Source: Chara braunii
Taxonomy: Eukaryota > Streptophyta > Charophyceae > Charales > Characeae
Reading direction: 5' to 3'
DNA length: 29,246 nucleotides
Assembly: GCA_003427395.1 (NCBI GenBank)
Contig: BFEA01000585.1
Span: forward strand, 60,705-89,950
The notes under the pieces were generated by a model. It was not told the origin of the DNA. It saw nothing but the letters and a program-made list of their open reading frames with translations, and made no database searches. Below, piece after piece: positions 1 through 9,936 of the stretch. How positions within the stretch are numbered: position 1 is the stretch's first letter; each line of letters begins with the position of its first letter. Made by a program: the position numbers and the translations under genes.

Positions 1-1240
1 CAACTACAGCAATGAACAGCAACCAGACAACTTGACTACCAGCGAGTGATGATGTCAACACCAATGCAGACCTCCACCATCACCAGGTACGTGTCATCTT
101 CCCCACACTCTCCCTTGTTACCCACACAGCGCCCTTCACCTCCGAAGTACCACCTTCGCCCTCACCTCCCCTGCACCCTCTTGCGGCCCGGCTATGGCCG
201 CCAGTGCTCTGCAAGCGGGCAGCGCCCTACCACCTAGCGCTGCCCTGCTTCTTCTTAGTGCAGCGCTGCTCTGCATTAGCGCAGCACACTTGCATCTGCG
301 CAGCGTGCCCGCATATGCCAGCATTGGCCAAGATCCCCGTTGCCTCGCCCTGCTTGCCTATATGCCAGTGCAGTGTGTGGGCGGCCTCCCTTCAGCCTGT
401 GACCGGGGCCCAGAGGCTGAAGCCAACTCGATACAGTTGGGCCCCGGGGTAAGGCAATTGCGCCTCCTTCATCAAGGCCTGCGGCCAGATTCAGACTGTG
501 GGTCGATTTCCCTTTGGCATTTTCGGCCTCTCTTCCCAGCATGCATTGTCGGCCTCACGTTCAGATGCCCAGGGCCTAACCAACTCAGAGGCCCTGGACT
601 TTCAGCATTTGCTGAAATCCGAGACTCGGTGCACTCCAACCAACTGGCGTACTGCAACTGTATGAACCCCACTTCGTCTTGTCGATTTGCTGGCCCGCCT
701 TCACTTAGGGCGGGCACTAGGCTTGCTAGGGCCTTAGCCCAGAACATGTACATCATGGCAAGGCCCCTACTTGAGGGCTCAATCCTCACACTATCACCCC
801 CACCCTCCTTTTTAAAGTTTTTGGGTGGGAAGTACCGTCCCTAACCTGCCAGTAACACTTCCAGGCCCCTTTTTAAAGTTTTTGGGTGGAGGGTTAACGT
901 TTGCAGAAAGCCCAGTACGTTGTTGTCAATGTCTGCTGAAGCCTGTAGTTGCTGAAACCCCTCCACCAACACCCTCACCGTAAACCCCCCAACCCCGGAC
1001 CCTCAACCCCTGAAATAACCCCCCACACACACAAAACAACCCCCCAAACGAAACTTCTCTGTTCAAAGTTTTCTTTGTGGATTCGGGGAGATCTCGGCGA
1101 GCGCAGTCCAACCATGTTTTCACAAAAAAAAAATAAAAAAAAATTGACCCAGTTTTGGGCCCAACCGAAATTCCGGTTGGACCGCCGGGGGTCCAACCGG
1201 CCCGGTCCAGCCGGCCGGTTGCCGGCACAGCCATGGTTTT
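1..1240. other. GC-rich stretch without a convincing gene
   Basis: No protein family is recognisable. A plus-strand frame at 194-844 stays open for 216 codons. Its product starts Ala/Leu-rich, like a signal peptide, and then becomes low-complexity. Overlapping frames on both strands are also open, as expected in GC-rich non-coding DNA. A short motif, CTTTTTAAAGTTTTTGGGTG, occurs twice (near 809 and 869). The end (1150-1240) is packed with CCGGTTGGACC-like words on both strands. Confidence 0.4.
194..844 (+). other. Long open frame, 216 codons, probably not a gene
   Basis: The frame opens with ATG and has a hydrophobic Ala/Leu run at about residues 20-32 that could pass for a signal peptide. 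The rest shows no domain, no repeated motif and no resemblance to a family I know. Competing open frames lie on the opposite strand over the same bases. I see no promoter or splice signal tied to it. A lineage-specific gene cannot be excluded, but chance openness in GC-rich sequence is the simpler reading. Confidence 0.12.
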
Positions 1241-1245
1241 GATAC

Positions 1246-2529
1246 ATTTTGTGACCGAATTCATCCTAAGATGAAACGATTGCAAAGTGCCTTGAATTTT
1301 TTTTATTTTCGAAGAGAAAATCAAGATAAATGAAGAAGGAAGTAGACCGGGATGCAACGGATCACAAAAAGTAAAGCAAACACATGTTTCAAGTACATCC
1401 GGAGCCAATATTGGGCTCGCATGCACTTGAGGATGTGCCGCTTCATTTTGTTTCAGTTTGAGGCAAGTGTGGGGGATGTGGGATTAGAAAAAGGGTCACC
1501 ATTGCCATCCGAGATGTAACGGACTACAAGGGAGTGTCAAGGCCATGAGAAATTGAGCCTTGACGACTGCAAGGCACTGGAAAAGAGAGCCTCAAGCATG
1601 AGGACCAAATTACGACGATGAACGGCGACCGCGAGATCAAAGATCACATGACCAGGAATATTTGGCATGCTTGAGACACATGAGGAGGAGGAAATTGGGA
1701 ATGTCGGGGACAAGGGATTTCCAAATAAAATTGGGACGATGTGGGAGTAGTGTCGGGGACCACATGAGGTCAAATAGAAATATAAAAAATGAGCACTGGG
1801 ACCGGCGGAACCACGACGGGACTAGTGTCGAGGACTAGTGCGGAACAAGTGTCGGGGACTTGAGATATCCCAAGAGAACTGTGGAGCATCATGAGGAATG
1901 AATCATCAAAGAAAGATGCATCGTTGAGATCGAGATCTAATAGCTCAAAATATTAGTAGCACTAGTGCAAATTCTAGCGGGATCAAACGGGAGAGCAGTA
2001 GAGGGCAAAGAAGGGAAGAATTAACTTCAAATAAGGAAGATGGGTGTAAATTGCAGGCCGAGATATCTCAGACCACCCTGATTATAGAAACTAGAGACTT
2101 GAGAGGCCCCATGAGAGAAATAAGCTACCAAGGGAAAAATGAAGCAAAAGGGACCACAACTTGGAGCTAACTGCGGCGAAAGGGGGCTCCCTTGGGCATG
2201 AGGGTGCCATAACTGCAGTCCGAGAAATAATGGACTGCCCCTTGGGCATGATCTAGGCCTAGATCAAAAGTCATGGCCTAGAAAAAACCTCAACAGCTAG
2301 TTGACACTTGTCATGTCAGAAAATAAAAGAAAAAAAAAAAAAGGAGAAAAAAAAAGGAGAATGAAACAAATTAGGAGGAGAAGGTGGGAGTGAGTTGGCC
2401 GTCAGTAGGGACTGGCATAGTAGGGATTCGCAAGTCCCTACTGTTCGAATCTTGTGGGGGAAAATAAAAGAGAAAAGAAAAGAAAAAGAAAAAGTAACAC
2501 TAACCGTCAAAAAGAGCCACTTGGGAGAT
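1246..2529. repeat. Tandem unit 1 of a ~1.28 kb LTR/U3-like repeat
   Basis: The block starts with a segment reading GTGACCGAATTCATCCTAAG and is repeated, diverged, from about 2530. Both copies carry the same landmarks in order: an ACACATGTTTCAAGTACAT segment, a GAGGCAAGTGTGGGGGA purine-rich stretch, GTGTCGGGGACT subrepeats, a CCGAGATATCTCGG-like near-palindrome, a CCGAGAAATAA word, and a CAGTAGGGACT hairpin. The purine-rich stretch resembles the polypurine tract of plant Ty3/gypsy elements. The GTGTCGGGGACT cluster would suit U3 enhancer repeats. No coding frame of note lies inside. Confidence 0.6.
2403..2443. other. Hairpin at the end of repeat unit 1
   Basis: CAGTAGGGACT (2403-2413) is exactly complementary to AGTCCCTACTG (2433-2443), giving an 11-bp stem with a 19-nt loop. 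The same stem recurs in unit 2 with a shorter loop. Confidence 0.7.
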
Positions 2530-3702
2530 ACATTTGTGACTGGATTCATCCTAGGGTGAATTGGTCACAAAGTATCTTAATTTTCTTTAGATTTTCTTGA
2601 GAAAATAAAAAAAAGTAAGACCTCTTGCAACCGATATACAACGGATTGCAAAAGGGAAGAGAAACACATGTTTCAAGTACATTTGAAGCCAATATTAAGC
2701 TCGGATGCACTTGGAAATGTGCCGGTCCATTTTGTTTCAGTTTGAGGCAAGTATGGGGACAATGAGACTAGGAAAAGGACCAGCATTACACTAAGGGGAT
2801 TAGCGGACTGCATGGAGGCGTCAAGGCCAAAGGAAAATGAGCCTTGGCACGCTCAAGACGCTAGAAAGTTGTGTCTCAAGCATGGGCAAGTGGAGGTTGT
2901 AAATGGCGACAGTGAGATGTGGATCTAGCAGTCGAGAATATTAGGCAGGCTTGGGCCACATTGAGAAGTAAGACTGGGACTGACGGGGACTAGGAAGTCC
3001 CAAATAAAAATAGGACATCATGAGAAACGGTGTCGGGGACTAAATGGACCAAAAAAAAAAACTCAAGAATTGGGACATGTGCTGGTGGGACTACCGGTGG
3101 GACTAAAAAATGGGACTAGTATGAAAGAAGTGGCGGGGACTTGATGGGTCCGAAGGAATCATGAGCCAACATGAAGGATGGGCAGGCAAAGCAAGTCACA
3201 CCGTTAAGATTCAAATCTAGCGGTGAAAAATATTAGCAACTACTAGTACAAGCACATTCGGGTCAAGGTGAGAGGAAGTCGGGGTGAAAGGAAGGAAGAA
3301 ACCAAGAGAGGAGGCCTACCTTGTAGTCCGAGATATCTCGGACTTGCCTAGTAAACGAAAATAGAGCCTTAAGAGACTCTTATGCAGAAAATAGGCTTCC
3401 AAGGAAAAATCGGAGCAGGGGAAGTCAAAAGTTTAGACTAACGGAGGCAAAATGAAGCTCTATGAGTATGGGGGTCTCATTATTGTAATCCGAGAAATAA
3501 CGGTCAACAACTTGATCTAGATTTGGCTCTAGATCAAGATCAATGACCTAGAAAAGGTCTCAACAACTACTTGACACTTGTCACATCAGAAATAACAAAA
3601 AAGAAAAAAAGGAGAAAGAAAGGGGGGAGGATGAGACAAAGGAGGAGGGAAATGAGCCGGCCAGTTGGGACTGGCACAGTAGGGACTGGCGGGTCCCTAT
3701 TG
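2530..3702. repeat. Tandem unit 2 of the LTR/U3-like repeat
   Basis: This is a diverged second copy, roughly two-thirds identical by eye. It has the same order of landmarks: GATTCATCCTAGG at 2540, the ACACATGTTTCAAGTACAT segment, GAGGCAAGTATGGGGA, GTGTCGGGGACT at 3031, the CCGAGATATCTCGGAC palindrome near 3328, CCGAGAAATAACGG near 3491, and the hairpin at 3677-3702. The divergence shows the duplication is old and real, not an assembly copy. Confidence 0.6.
3677..3702. other. Hairpin at the end of repeat unit 2
   Basis: CAGTAGGGAC (3677-3686) pairs with GTCCCTATTG (3693-3702) through ten pairs including one G-T wobble, with a 6-nt loop. It is the counterpart of the stem in unit 1. Confidence 0.65.
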
Positions 3703-3960
3703 TGACCTCATCACTCCGGATTTAGTGGAGGCAAATCCTTAGTTATCTCGACAATATCTGAATTAAAAATGTGAAAATGAGAGAAAAAGCAGAAAGGAGT
3801 TGGCCGTTTTTTTTCTAGGCCATAGATCTGAGATCAGATCTCATGGAGGAGACAATATGGCCGTTTTTTGTGGGGCCAACTCAAACGACAAACTCCGGAA
3901 TGAGTTGGCAGCCCAAAATGAAAAGAAACAAAAGAAAAGAAAATACGAGACAGTACATTT

Positions 3961-4076
3961 GGCCAAAAACAGAGGCTAGATGCACCAGAAATTGAGAAGG
4001 TGGGCCATGGGGCAAATATGAAGCATGGGGCACTTGTGGCCAAAAACAAAGGCTAGATGCACCAGAAATTGAGAAG
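3961..4076. repeat. Direct duplication of 39 bp, spacing 77 bp
   Basis: A segment beginning GGCCAAAAACA and running through GCTAGATGCACCAGAAATTG occurs at 3961 and again at 4038 with a single clear mismatch. Confidence 0.8.
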
Positions 4077-4456
4077 CTCGGAATATTCCTGGCCTTGGAT
4101 CTCAGACAGATCCAGGGCTGAAATTGAACCGAGGTTCGAGAAAGTACCTCGGCCTATCCCAAAGGGGGCAGGACTAGAGAAAATCAAGGAAAAGGCCCAT
4201 AAGGCCTTTTTCTTTCAAGAAAGGCTGCCCCTTGATTATTAGGACCAAGGGGCAGCATATGAAAATCAGAATGAGGCATGAGGAGGCCCTAGAGGCAATC
4301 CGAGTTGGTACCAACCACTCGGGCTGCATGTACTTGGCCAAAAAGAGGCCAGGTACTCCCGGAGAGGCCGAGTAGTGGGAAAAACCTTGGGGGTATGTCG
4401 CTTCACCATGAGGCACATGGAGAGGCTCATGGGCTGGCCGAAGTGTTGTGCCCAGC

Positions 4457-4465
4457 CTATATAAG
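4457..4465 (+). promoter_or_regulatory. TATA box candidate, CTATATAAG
   Basis: A consensus TATA element lies in GC-rich surroundings downstream of the U3-like repeats. About 430 bp further on there is a splice-donor-like AAGAG|GTGAGT (GT at 4896). The run could be the promoter and R-U5/leader of an LTR element whose U3 is the preceding repeat array, or the first exon of an ordinary gene. No coding frame continues from it. Confidence 0.35.
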
Positions 4466-4926
4466 CTGGGGGAGGAACCGGCCACACTCACATTTGCATG
4501 AGGCGAGTACATGCTGGCCGCATGAGCCCAGAGAGCACTTCACTCAACAGGAGTGAGAGGAGGGGAACCGCTGCCAATTTGGGAGTTTAAGGGACATACC
4601 AGGCTAGGGAGGAGAGCTACTGAGGCTAGTAGAGGCAGTGCAAGCCTAGGGGAGTGATCCGCCATAGCCCTCAGACTGTGTGGAAGAGAGGAAGGCTAGT
4701 AGGGGTCCCCTTAGCCCTCCTAGTGGGGAGGACTTCTTAGCCTTAGTTGTAGGAGTTTGCCATAGCTAGGGAGAGACTGAGGGAATGAGAAGGATGAGGA
4801 TTGGAGAAGAAGGAAGCCATAGCTAGAGGACAAGTGTGCAAAGGAAGGAAGAACTCCATCAAGATTGACACCTCAAGATCAAGACACCAGAAGAGGTGAG
4901 TGGGAAAAGGAGACTGTGCTCTCTTT

Positions 4927-5525
4927 CTTCATCACCTTCATACCTTCTTCCTCCTCCACCTCCTTCACCCATCCACCATAACCAATCAGCTTCATACCTT
5001 CTTCCTCCTCCACCTTCTTCACCCATCCACCATAACCAATCACCTTCATACCTTCTTCTTCCTCTACCTCCACCCGTCCACCATAACCAATCACCTTCAT
5101 ACCTTCTTCCTCCTCCACCTCCTTCACCCATCCACCATAACCAATCACGTTCATACCTTCTTCCTCCTCCACCTCCTTCGCCCATCCTCCATAGCCAACT
5201 ACCTTCACACTTTCTTCCTCCACCTCTTTCACCCATCCACCATAGCCAACCACCTTCACACCTTCTTCCTCCTCCACTCCCTTCACCCATCCGCCATAGG
5301 CAACAACCTGCCCGTTCACCCATCCACCATAGCCAACCACCTTCACACCTTCTTCCTCCTCCACCCCCTTCACCCATCCGCCATAGGCAACAACCTGCCC
5401 GTTCACCCATCCACCATAGCCAACCACCTTCACACCTTCTTCCTCCTCCACCTCCTTCACCCATCCACCATAGCCAACCACGTTCACACCTCCTTTCTCC
5501 TCCACCTCCTTAACCCGTCCCCCTT
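4927..5525. repeat. 54-bp minisatellite (18-codon period)
   Basis: About ten units of a C/T-rich 54-bp motif run through this block; each contains ACCTTCTTCCTCCTCCACC and CACCCATCCACCATA. One higher-order variant carries a 33-bp insertion and is itself duplicated (5253-5339 and 5340-5426, an 87-bp period). The period is a multiple of three, so several frames stay open: plus strand, Pro/His/Leu-rich; minus strand, an 18-residue repeat containing GYGGWVKEVEEEEG. No ATG context, promoter or flanking coding sequence identifies a real product. Confidence 0.85.
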
Positions 5526-5670
5526 AAACAACTACCCCACACCTCCTTCATCCCCCACCTCGATGGCCAACCGACACAGTGTTCAATGAGATATAGAATT
5601 GCGAAACATGGGATGGAACTTAGGTAGGACGGTAGGACGAGTAGGGGATAAACTTTCATTAGGAGTACGG

Positions 5671-5672
<2 letters not shown>

Positions 5673-5731
<59 letters not shown>
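5673..5731. repeat. (TC)n microsatellite
   Basis: An uninterrupted dinucleotide tract of about 29 repeats, followed by a degenerate TC-rich tail. Confidence 0.95.
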
Positions 5732-5735
<4 letters not shown>

Positions 5736-5739
5736 CTCG

Positions 5740-7060
5740 CTCTCCCTTGCTCATCAACGCCCTCTCAACTACCCCTCCCGTGCTCTAAACCCTCTTGGCA
5801 TGCGGCTAACCCTTCCCCACTTGCTTGTCACATTGCCAGGGGACGAACGGGGAAAGAGCTTTGGCCTCACTTGGTAGAAAGAGAGGGCAAGGGGAGGGTC
5901 GCCCATCGCTTGCGCCACGAAGACTGAAAAGTGCTTGAGGTTGGGAAAAAACTTGTAAGCTTAAAACATTGAAGGATTCATAAGGACTTGAGGATTGGCA
6001 AGAACCCAAGATTTGAAAAGATTTAAAGGTCAGTGGACTCGACCAACACCCCGACTGCATGAGAATGAGAAGAGGATGGCTTGGACATTGTAAAGGAACA
6101 GACAAGTAAACAACCAAGAGGGAAAGAACATAAGCATGTGGGAAGGAAGAACATAAGCATGTGGGAAGGATTATGTATTGACCCCGAAAGGGGGTTGTGC
6201 GTGTTTATATTGCATTGAGCGTGCAGATGAGTAGTCCTTAAGATGCCTTCAGCTTGATGGTGCCCGGATGGGCCGGGTGGCTAAAAGGGGACGAAAGCCA
6301 AAAAGGGTTGTGAACGTCACCCTCTTCCCCCTCATGGATGAATCTTTATGCGTGTCATTGAACGAAAATGGTCTGAATGGTTGTGGTATGCAAAACGTCA
6401 ATTGGTCGATAAGGCCGCTGAGTCACATGAGTATACGGGTGGGGCCCTGAAAAGACTAAGGGGTGTATAGACAATCAATGAAATACGATGCATGAGACAT
6501 GAATGATGTATGAGGTAGTGGAGGCCAGCACGGCTAGAGGACCGCACGGAGAGCGCCCTAGGGAGGCGACGGGGCCCGACGTGACTTAGTCCACGACCCT
6601 AAGCCAAGGGGCACCTGTCTATCTCAATGACGCCGCGAAGGTTCTGCACTCAGTGAATGGATGTGTGGCCCAAAGAGGACGCTTGGCCTACGTGTACAAG
6701 AAAAAAATTTATCAAAGAACCTCTACTGCTGGAGCATTGGAAAGAGCAATTGTCTTCGAACATAACATATTGTCGACGAAAGGACGCTTGCGAATGATCA
6801 GTAAAACTTACCCACCTAGCGAGAAACCTGAGCTACATCCCGGAATGTCAAAGCTCTCTCGCTCCATGGCCCACCCTCATCCATCTCAAAGCACTAGGTG
6901 GCCCACCCTCATCCATCTCAAAGCACTAGGTGGGGTGACTCTGTGATGAATGGCTCTGCGCCCTGAGCATGCGCTTGGGCGGAGCTGAGCCACCTGGGAC
7001 CCGCACAAGGGTCGACTCAAGCTCGAAAGTCTAATAGGGTGGGGCCCTACACCGAACGCA
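5740..7060. other. Unassigned stretch with small duplications
   Basis: No family is recognisable in the short frames at 6268-6450 and 6653-6946. Visible structure is limited to a 22-bp tandem copy of a GAACATAAGCATGTGGGAAG motif (about 6126-6169) and the exact 32-bp duplication listed separately. Confidence 0.4.
6868..6931. repeat. Exact 32-bp tandem duplication
   Basis: The unit begins GGCCCACCCTCATCCATCTC and is present twice head to tail (6868-6899, 6900-6931) without a mismatch, so it is recent or maintained. Confidence 0.9.
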
Positions 7061-7074
7061 TGTTCGGTCAGGTC

Positions 7075-7300
7075 CTGACATCCGGACTTCCGGACATATC
7101 CGGACCTGTGGACATGCATGGTTCCGGACGGTCCGGACCTGTAAGCAGGTCCAGAAATGTTTGGACCGTTAAAAAAAACAAAACTAAAAAATTTTGAAAA
7201 AAAAAATGTTATGCAGAATAACAATGCAAAGCACTTTTGCTTCAGACTCATGTCAGAATTCCTAACCAAACTTGAGTTAAAAGTAAGAAAATATAAAAAC
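7075..7300. mobile_element. TCCGGAC-rich transposon end plus shared core (incomplete)
   Basis: From 7075 to 7160 the words TCCGGAC, GTCCGGAC and CCGGACAT recur on both strands, like the subterminal repeats of the better-defined element at 10864. They are followed by a core word, TGTTATGCAGAATAACAATG, shared with other elements in the window. The element is interrupted at 7301 by another insertion. I could not find a matching right end with target duplication, so only this part is called. Confidence 0.45.
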
Positions 7301-7542
7301 CTAGGCTACCAGCCGGGCCACCCGGGTCACCCTATTTTCCCCGACGGCCCGACCGTGCAAGGACCAAGGAAGGTCCTAGCAAAAAAAAAAAAAAAAAAAA
7401 AAAAAAACCTATATTATGAAGAAAAATAAACTGAACAACTTTTGCCTCAGGGTAAAGTTAAAAATTAACTTTTATTTTTTTATTTTTTTATTTATTTTTG
7501 GCCCGGCCAGGCAAGTGGCCCCGGGCCAGTCTAGTAGCCTAG
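7301..7542. mobile_element. Non-autonomous hAT-like element, CTAGGCTAC family
   Basis: The left end CTAGGCTAC and right end GTAGCCTAG are 9-bp perfect terminal inverted repeats. They are flanked by a perfect 8-bp target duplication, ATAAAAAC (7293-7300 and 7543-7550). The element is 242 bp, contains an internal poly-A run and a core reading AACAACTTTTGCCTCAGG, and has no coding capacity. Eight-base duplications are typical of the hAT superfamily, though P and Merlin elements also give 8 bp. A transposase supplied elsewhere is assumed. Confidence 0.85.
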
Positions 7543-7659
7543 ATAAAAACTTTAAAAAATACTTTAAAAATTAACGAATTATTCATAATTAATTAATTAC
7601 TTAGGTATTAGTAATAAATTATCATAGAGATAGACCATGTTCGGACCCCCCAAAAAAAA

Positions 7660-7830
7660 AAAAAAACGGGCTTGGAAAACCCCCAAAACAATTTTGGGCG
7701 CTTTGCTCCTCAGTGGGGAAGCGTTGTGGACCTTTTTTTTTTTTTTTTTTTTTTTTTTTTGCAGATTCGGACCTTTCGGACAGGACGTCAGCAATCCAGA
7801 CTGAATCCAGATCGTCTGGACCGTAGCCAT
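7660..7830. mobile_element. Possible TCCGGA-type transposon end
   Basis: After a 28-nt poly-T run, the words TCGGACC, TTTCGGACAGG, TCCAGACTGAATCCAG and GTCTGGACC cluster, like degenerate TCCGGAC subterminal repeats. No partner end or target duplication could be found. Confidence 0.25.
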
Positions 7831-8290
7831 AAAGAATATAGAGCCATATATCCCATCAACAATGGTAAAAGGAGTTTATGAGGATCCTACTCGTTGTGAT
7901 CAACGCTTCCAACTATTCAATGTCATGACAATTGAATTACAACTTTGTACTTGACTCTCTTGTGAGCCTCCAGGCACAAAGTGCAACAATTGGACACGAA
8001 GTGGTGGCCAAAATTGCTTCAAAATGTATCCTATTTAGAATCTCAAAAGAATCTAGTCATTACCCTACAACAAAAAAAATCTCTCTTTTTTTTGTTCACT
8101 TTACTTTCTTGTTTTAACCATCTAACTTTTTGTTTTGTTATGAATATAGAGCTCACATAGTGCCTGAATTTTTTTTTTTTCCTGTTAATGCAGTTCTTCA
8201 TAGTATACCGAATAAATTAGAAGGTGTTGTTGCAATAAGTTTTGTCTTTCTTTCACTATTTGCTTCACCTTTTATTAACACTTCATATGC
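7831..8290. other. AT-rich stretch, nothing recognised
   Basis: Short plus-strand frames at 7932-8117 and 8130-8363 are AT-rich and show no family. I see no RNA gene or repeat beyond T-runs. Confidence 0.4.
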
Positions 8291-8323
8291 TTCCAAAACA
8301 TTAAGTTGGACGAATTTGGAAAC

Positions 8324-8708
8324 ATGTGTAGCATCGTGTTTAAACCCGAACGTCCGCGACTGAACACGAACGAGCGATAAAACCCTCCGAATACATACAC
8401 AAAAATATTAAAATATATATGAGTCGGTGAAACTCCGACGAAACAGTTTGTAACAGCCTCTCGTTTGTTGTCCTCTTCTCTCTCTCTGCCTACGGTTTAC
8501 TGGGCAATTCTTTTTGTGACGATATATATAACGTTGCGACTTGTGCTCACCCTCGTACAAGTACGAGTCGTACTCCTTACTCGTACGCTAGGGCCTGTAC
8601 AACTTTTTCTTCCCCCTTAAATTATATTAAGAATCTGCAGATAATGCTCAACCTAATGTTGCTTGTATTGTGTTGTTGCACCACATATTTTGTTTTCGTT
8701 TTTTTTTA

Positions 8709-8739
<31 letters not shown>

Positions 8740-9029
8740 GTACGGTAACATACAAGACGTACAGGTTCCCGTACAGGTTTGCATATAGATATTACATGTA
8801 CGTTGCGTACGAAAAGGCCCCGTATGTGTACTTTCGATAAAGTAGTGACGATATATATAAAAACAAAAATGTTATGTAGAATGATAATGCAAACAACTTT
8901 TGCCCGAGCGGTATGTACAAATTCGTAACCGAACTCGAGTGAAACTCTGACGAAACAGTTTGTCACACCGAATACTCAAACATGTTTGGCTGTTCAGAAA
9001 ACCACGAACATGTTCGGTGTGCTACACGG
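8324..9029. mobile_element. hAT-like element, GTGTAGCA ends, with proven target duplication
   Basis: The left end reads ATGTGTAGCATCG and the right end GTGCTACACGG, so the inverted repeat is GTGTAGCA set two bases in. It is flanked by the 8-bp duplication TTGGAAAC (8316-8323 and 9030-9037). The paralogous locus at 16618-16674 has the same flanks with a single CTGGAAAC and no insert, an empty site. The 706-bp element holds the shared core (GTTATGTAGAATGATAATGC near 8870), GAACG/CGAAC subterminal words, and a further possible insertion inside. No transposase is encoded. Confidence 0.82.
8524..8860. mobile_element. Possible further insertion within 8324-9029
   Basis: Two copies of GTGACGATATATATAA (16 bp, about 8516-8531 and 8845-8860) bracket a segment whose two ends are rich in CGTAC and GTACG words (CTCGTACAAGTACGAGTCG on the left, TACGTTGCGTACG on the right). 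This is the pattern of a small transposon with its own subterminal motif. The inverted repeats are weak (CGTTGCGACTT against CGTCACTACTT) and the exact 8-bp duplication cannot be fixed. Confidence 0.35.
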
Positions 9030-9148
9030 TTGGAAACTTTAGGAAATTCACTTTGTACCACTTATTTTTATTTGTTTGTGGTTTCTAGTCTTATTTTATG
9101 AGGAGTTCCCATGTCGAATTTGACTTTGTTATGTTAATTTACGAATGA

Positions 9149-9936
9149 CTAAGCTACCAAAGTGGCCCGGGTCCACTTGCCCGACCGGGCCAAAAATATA
9201 TTTAAAACTACGTTGTTTTATCGGACGTCCGGGACCCCCCTGACCGTCCGGGATGTTCGACCGGACGTCTGGTCGGACGTCGGATCGGACAGGGGTTGTC
9301 CGACGTAGCGCCAAAAAAAAAAATAAAAAAATTGAAAAAATCCATGTGGCTTCTACCTTGCATAAGGTGTATGCCACCAAAATTTTGGCTCATTTGAGCC
9401 AGTAGAAAAAAAGTTAAAATTCTTCAAAGTTTCTAATCCCCACCTATACCCCTCCTATCCCCACCAAAACCCCTCGTACCCCCCCCTCCCNCCCCAAATA
9501 GCACCCTATCACCAAATGCTCAGAAAATTCTGAATTTTTTTTATGGGGGATCTCTATGGCATGCGCAACACTTTTTTTTTCTTTTTTTTTTTTATGTCAA
9601 AAAGTGGTTGTCCGAGATCCCAGACAACCCCCCTACCGGACGGTTGGGGGAGACGTCCGGCCGAGATGTCCGGCCATCGGACGACTGGTAACCTAGATTT
9701 AAAAAATAAAAATAAAAATTACTTTTTATTTTTTTTATTTTTTTAATATTTGGTGAAGAATTTTGATATGAACCTGAGGCAAAAGTTGCTAAGTTTATTT
9801 TTCTGCATAACATAGTTGTTTTTCATACTTTCTGTTTTTTTTTTTTTTTTTTTTTCGGTTGGGACCTTCCCTGGTCCTTGCACGGTCGGGCTGCCTGGAA
9901 AAATAGAGTGACCCGGGCGGCCCAACGGTAGCCTAG
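9149..9936. mobile_element. CTAGGCTACC-family element, split by a nested insertion
   Basis: The left end CTAAGCTACC and right end GGTAGCCTAG match at 9 of 10 positions as inverted repeats. The flanks are ACGAATGA (9141-9148) and ACGAATAA (9937-9944), a 7-of-8 target duplication. Removing the nested element 9208-9696 and one copy of its target duplication leaves 291 bp, close to the 285-bp sister copy at 16675. It shares the sister's poly-T run and its core (AGGCAAAAGTTG...CTGCATAACAT). An N lies inside (9491). Confidence 0.85.
9208..9696. mobile_element. Nested hAT-like element with TCCGGACG subterminal repeats
   Basis: The insert is flanked by a perfect 8-bp duplication, ATTTAAAA (9200-9207 and 9697-9704). 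The ends read CTACGTTG and, on the complementary strand, CTAGGTTA, an imperfect inverted repeat. Both ends carry many CGGACGTCCGG-like words. At 489 bp it has no transposase frame. It sits inside the CTAGGCTACC-family element and is therefore the younger of the two. Confidence 0.75.

Noticed and set aside
2433-2460. Possible tRNA T-loop (GTTCGAATC) in the repeat unit
   Set aside because: No acceptor, D-arm or anticodon arm surrounds it; it is part of the conserved hairpin region.
6886-7429. Open frames containing poly-Lys or poly-Phe
   Set aside because: They are translations of A/T runs in transposon copies; similar frames recur at 9743-9925 and 16853-17140 for the same reason.
7059-7660. 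CATGTTCGG at both ends as a target duplication for the TCCGGAC element
   Set aside because: The 9-bp direct repeat is present, but the sequences inside it form no inverted repeat, so the borders are not supported.
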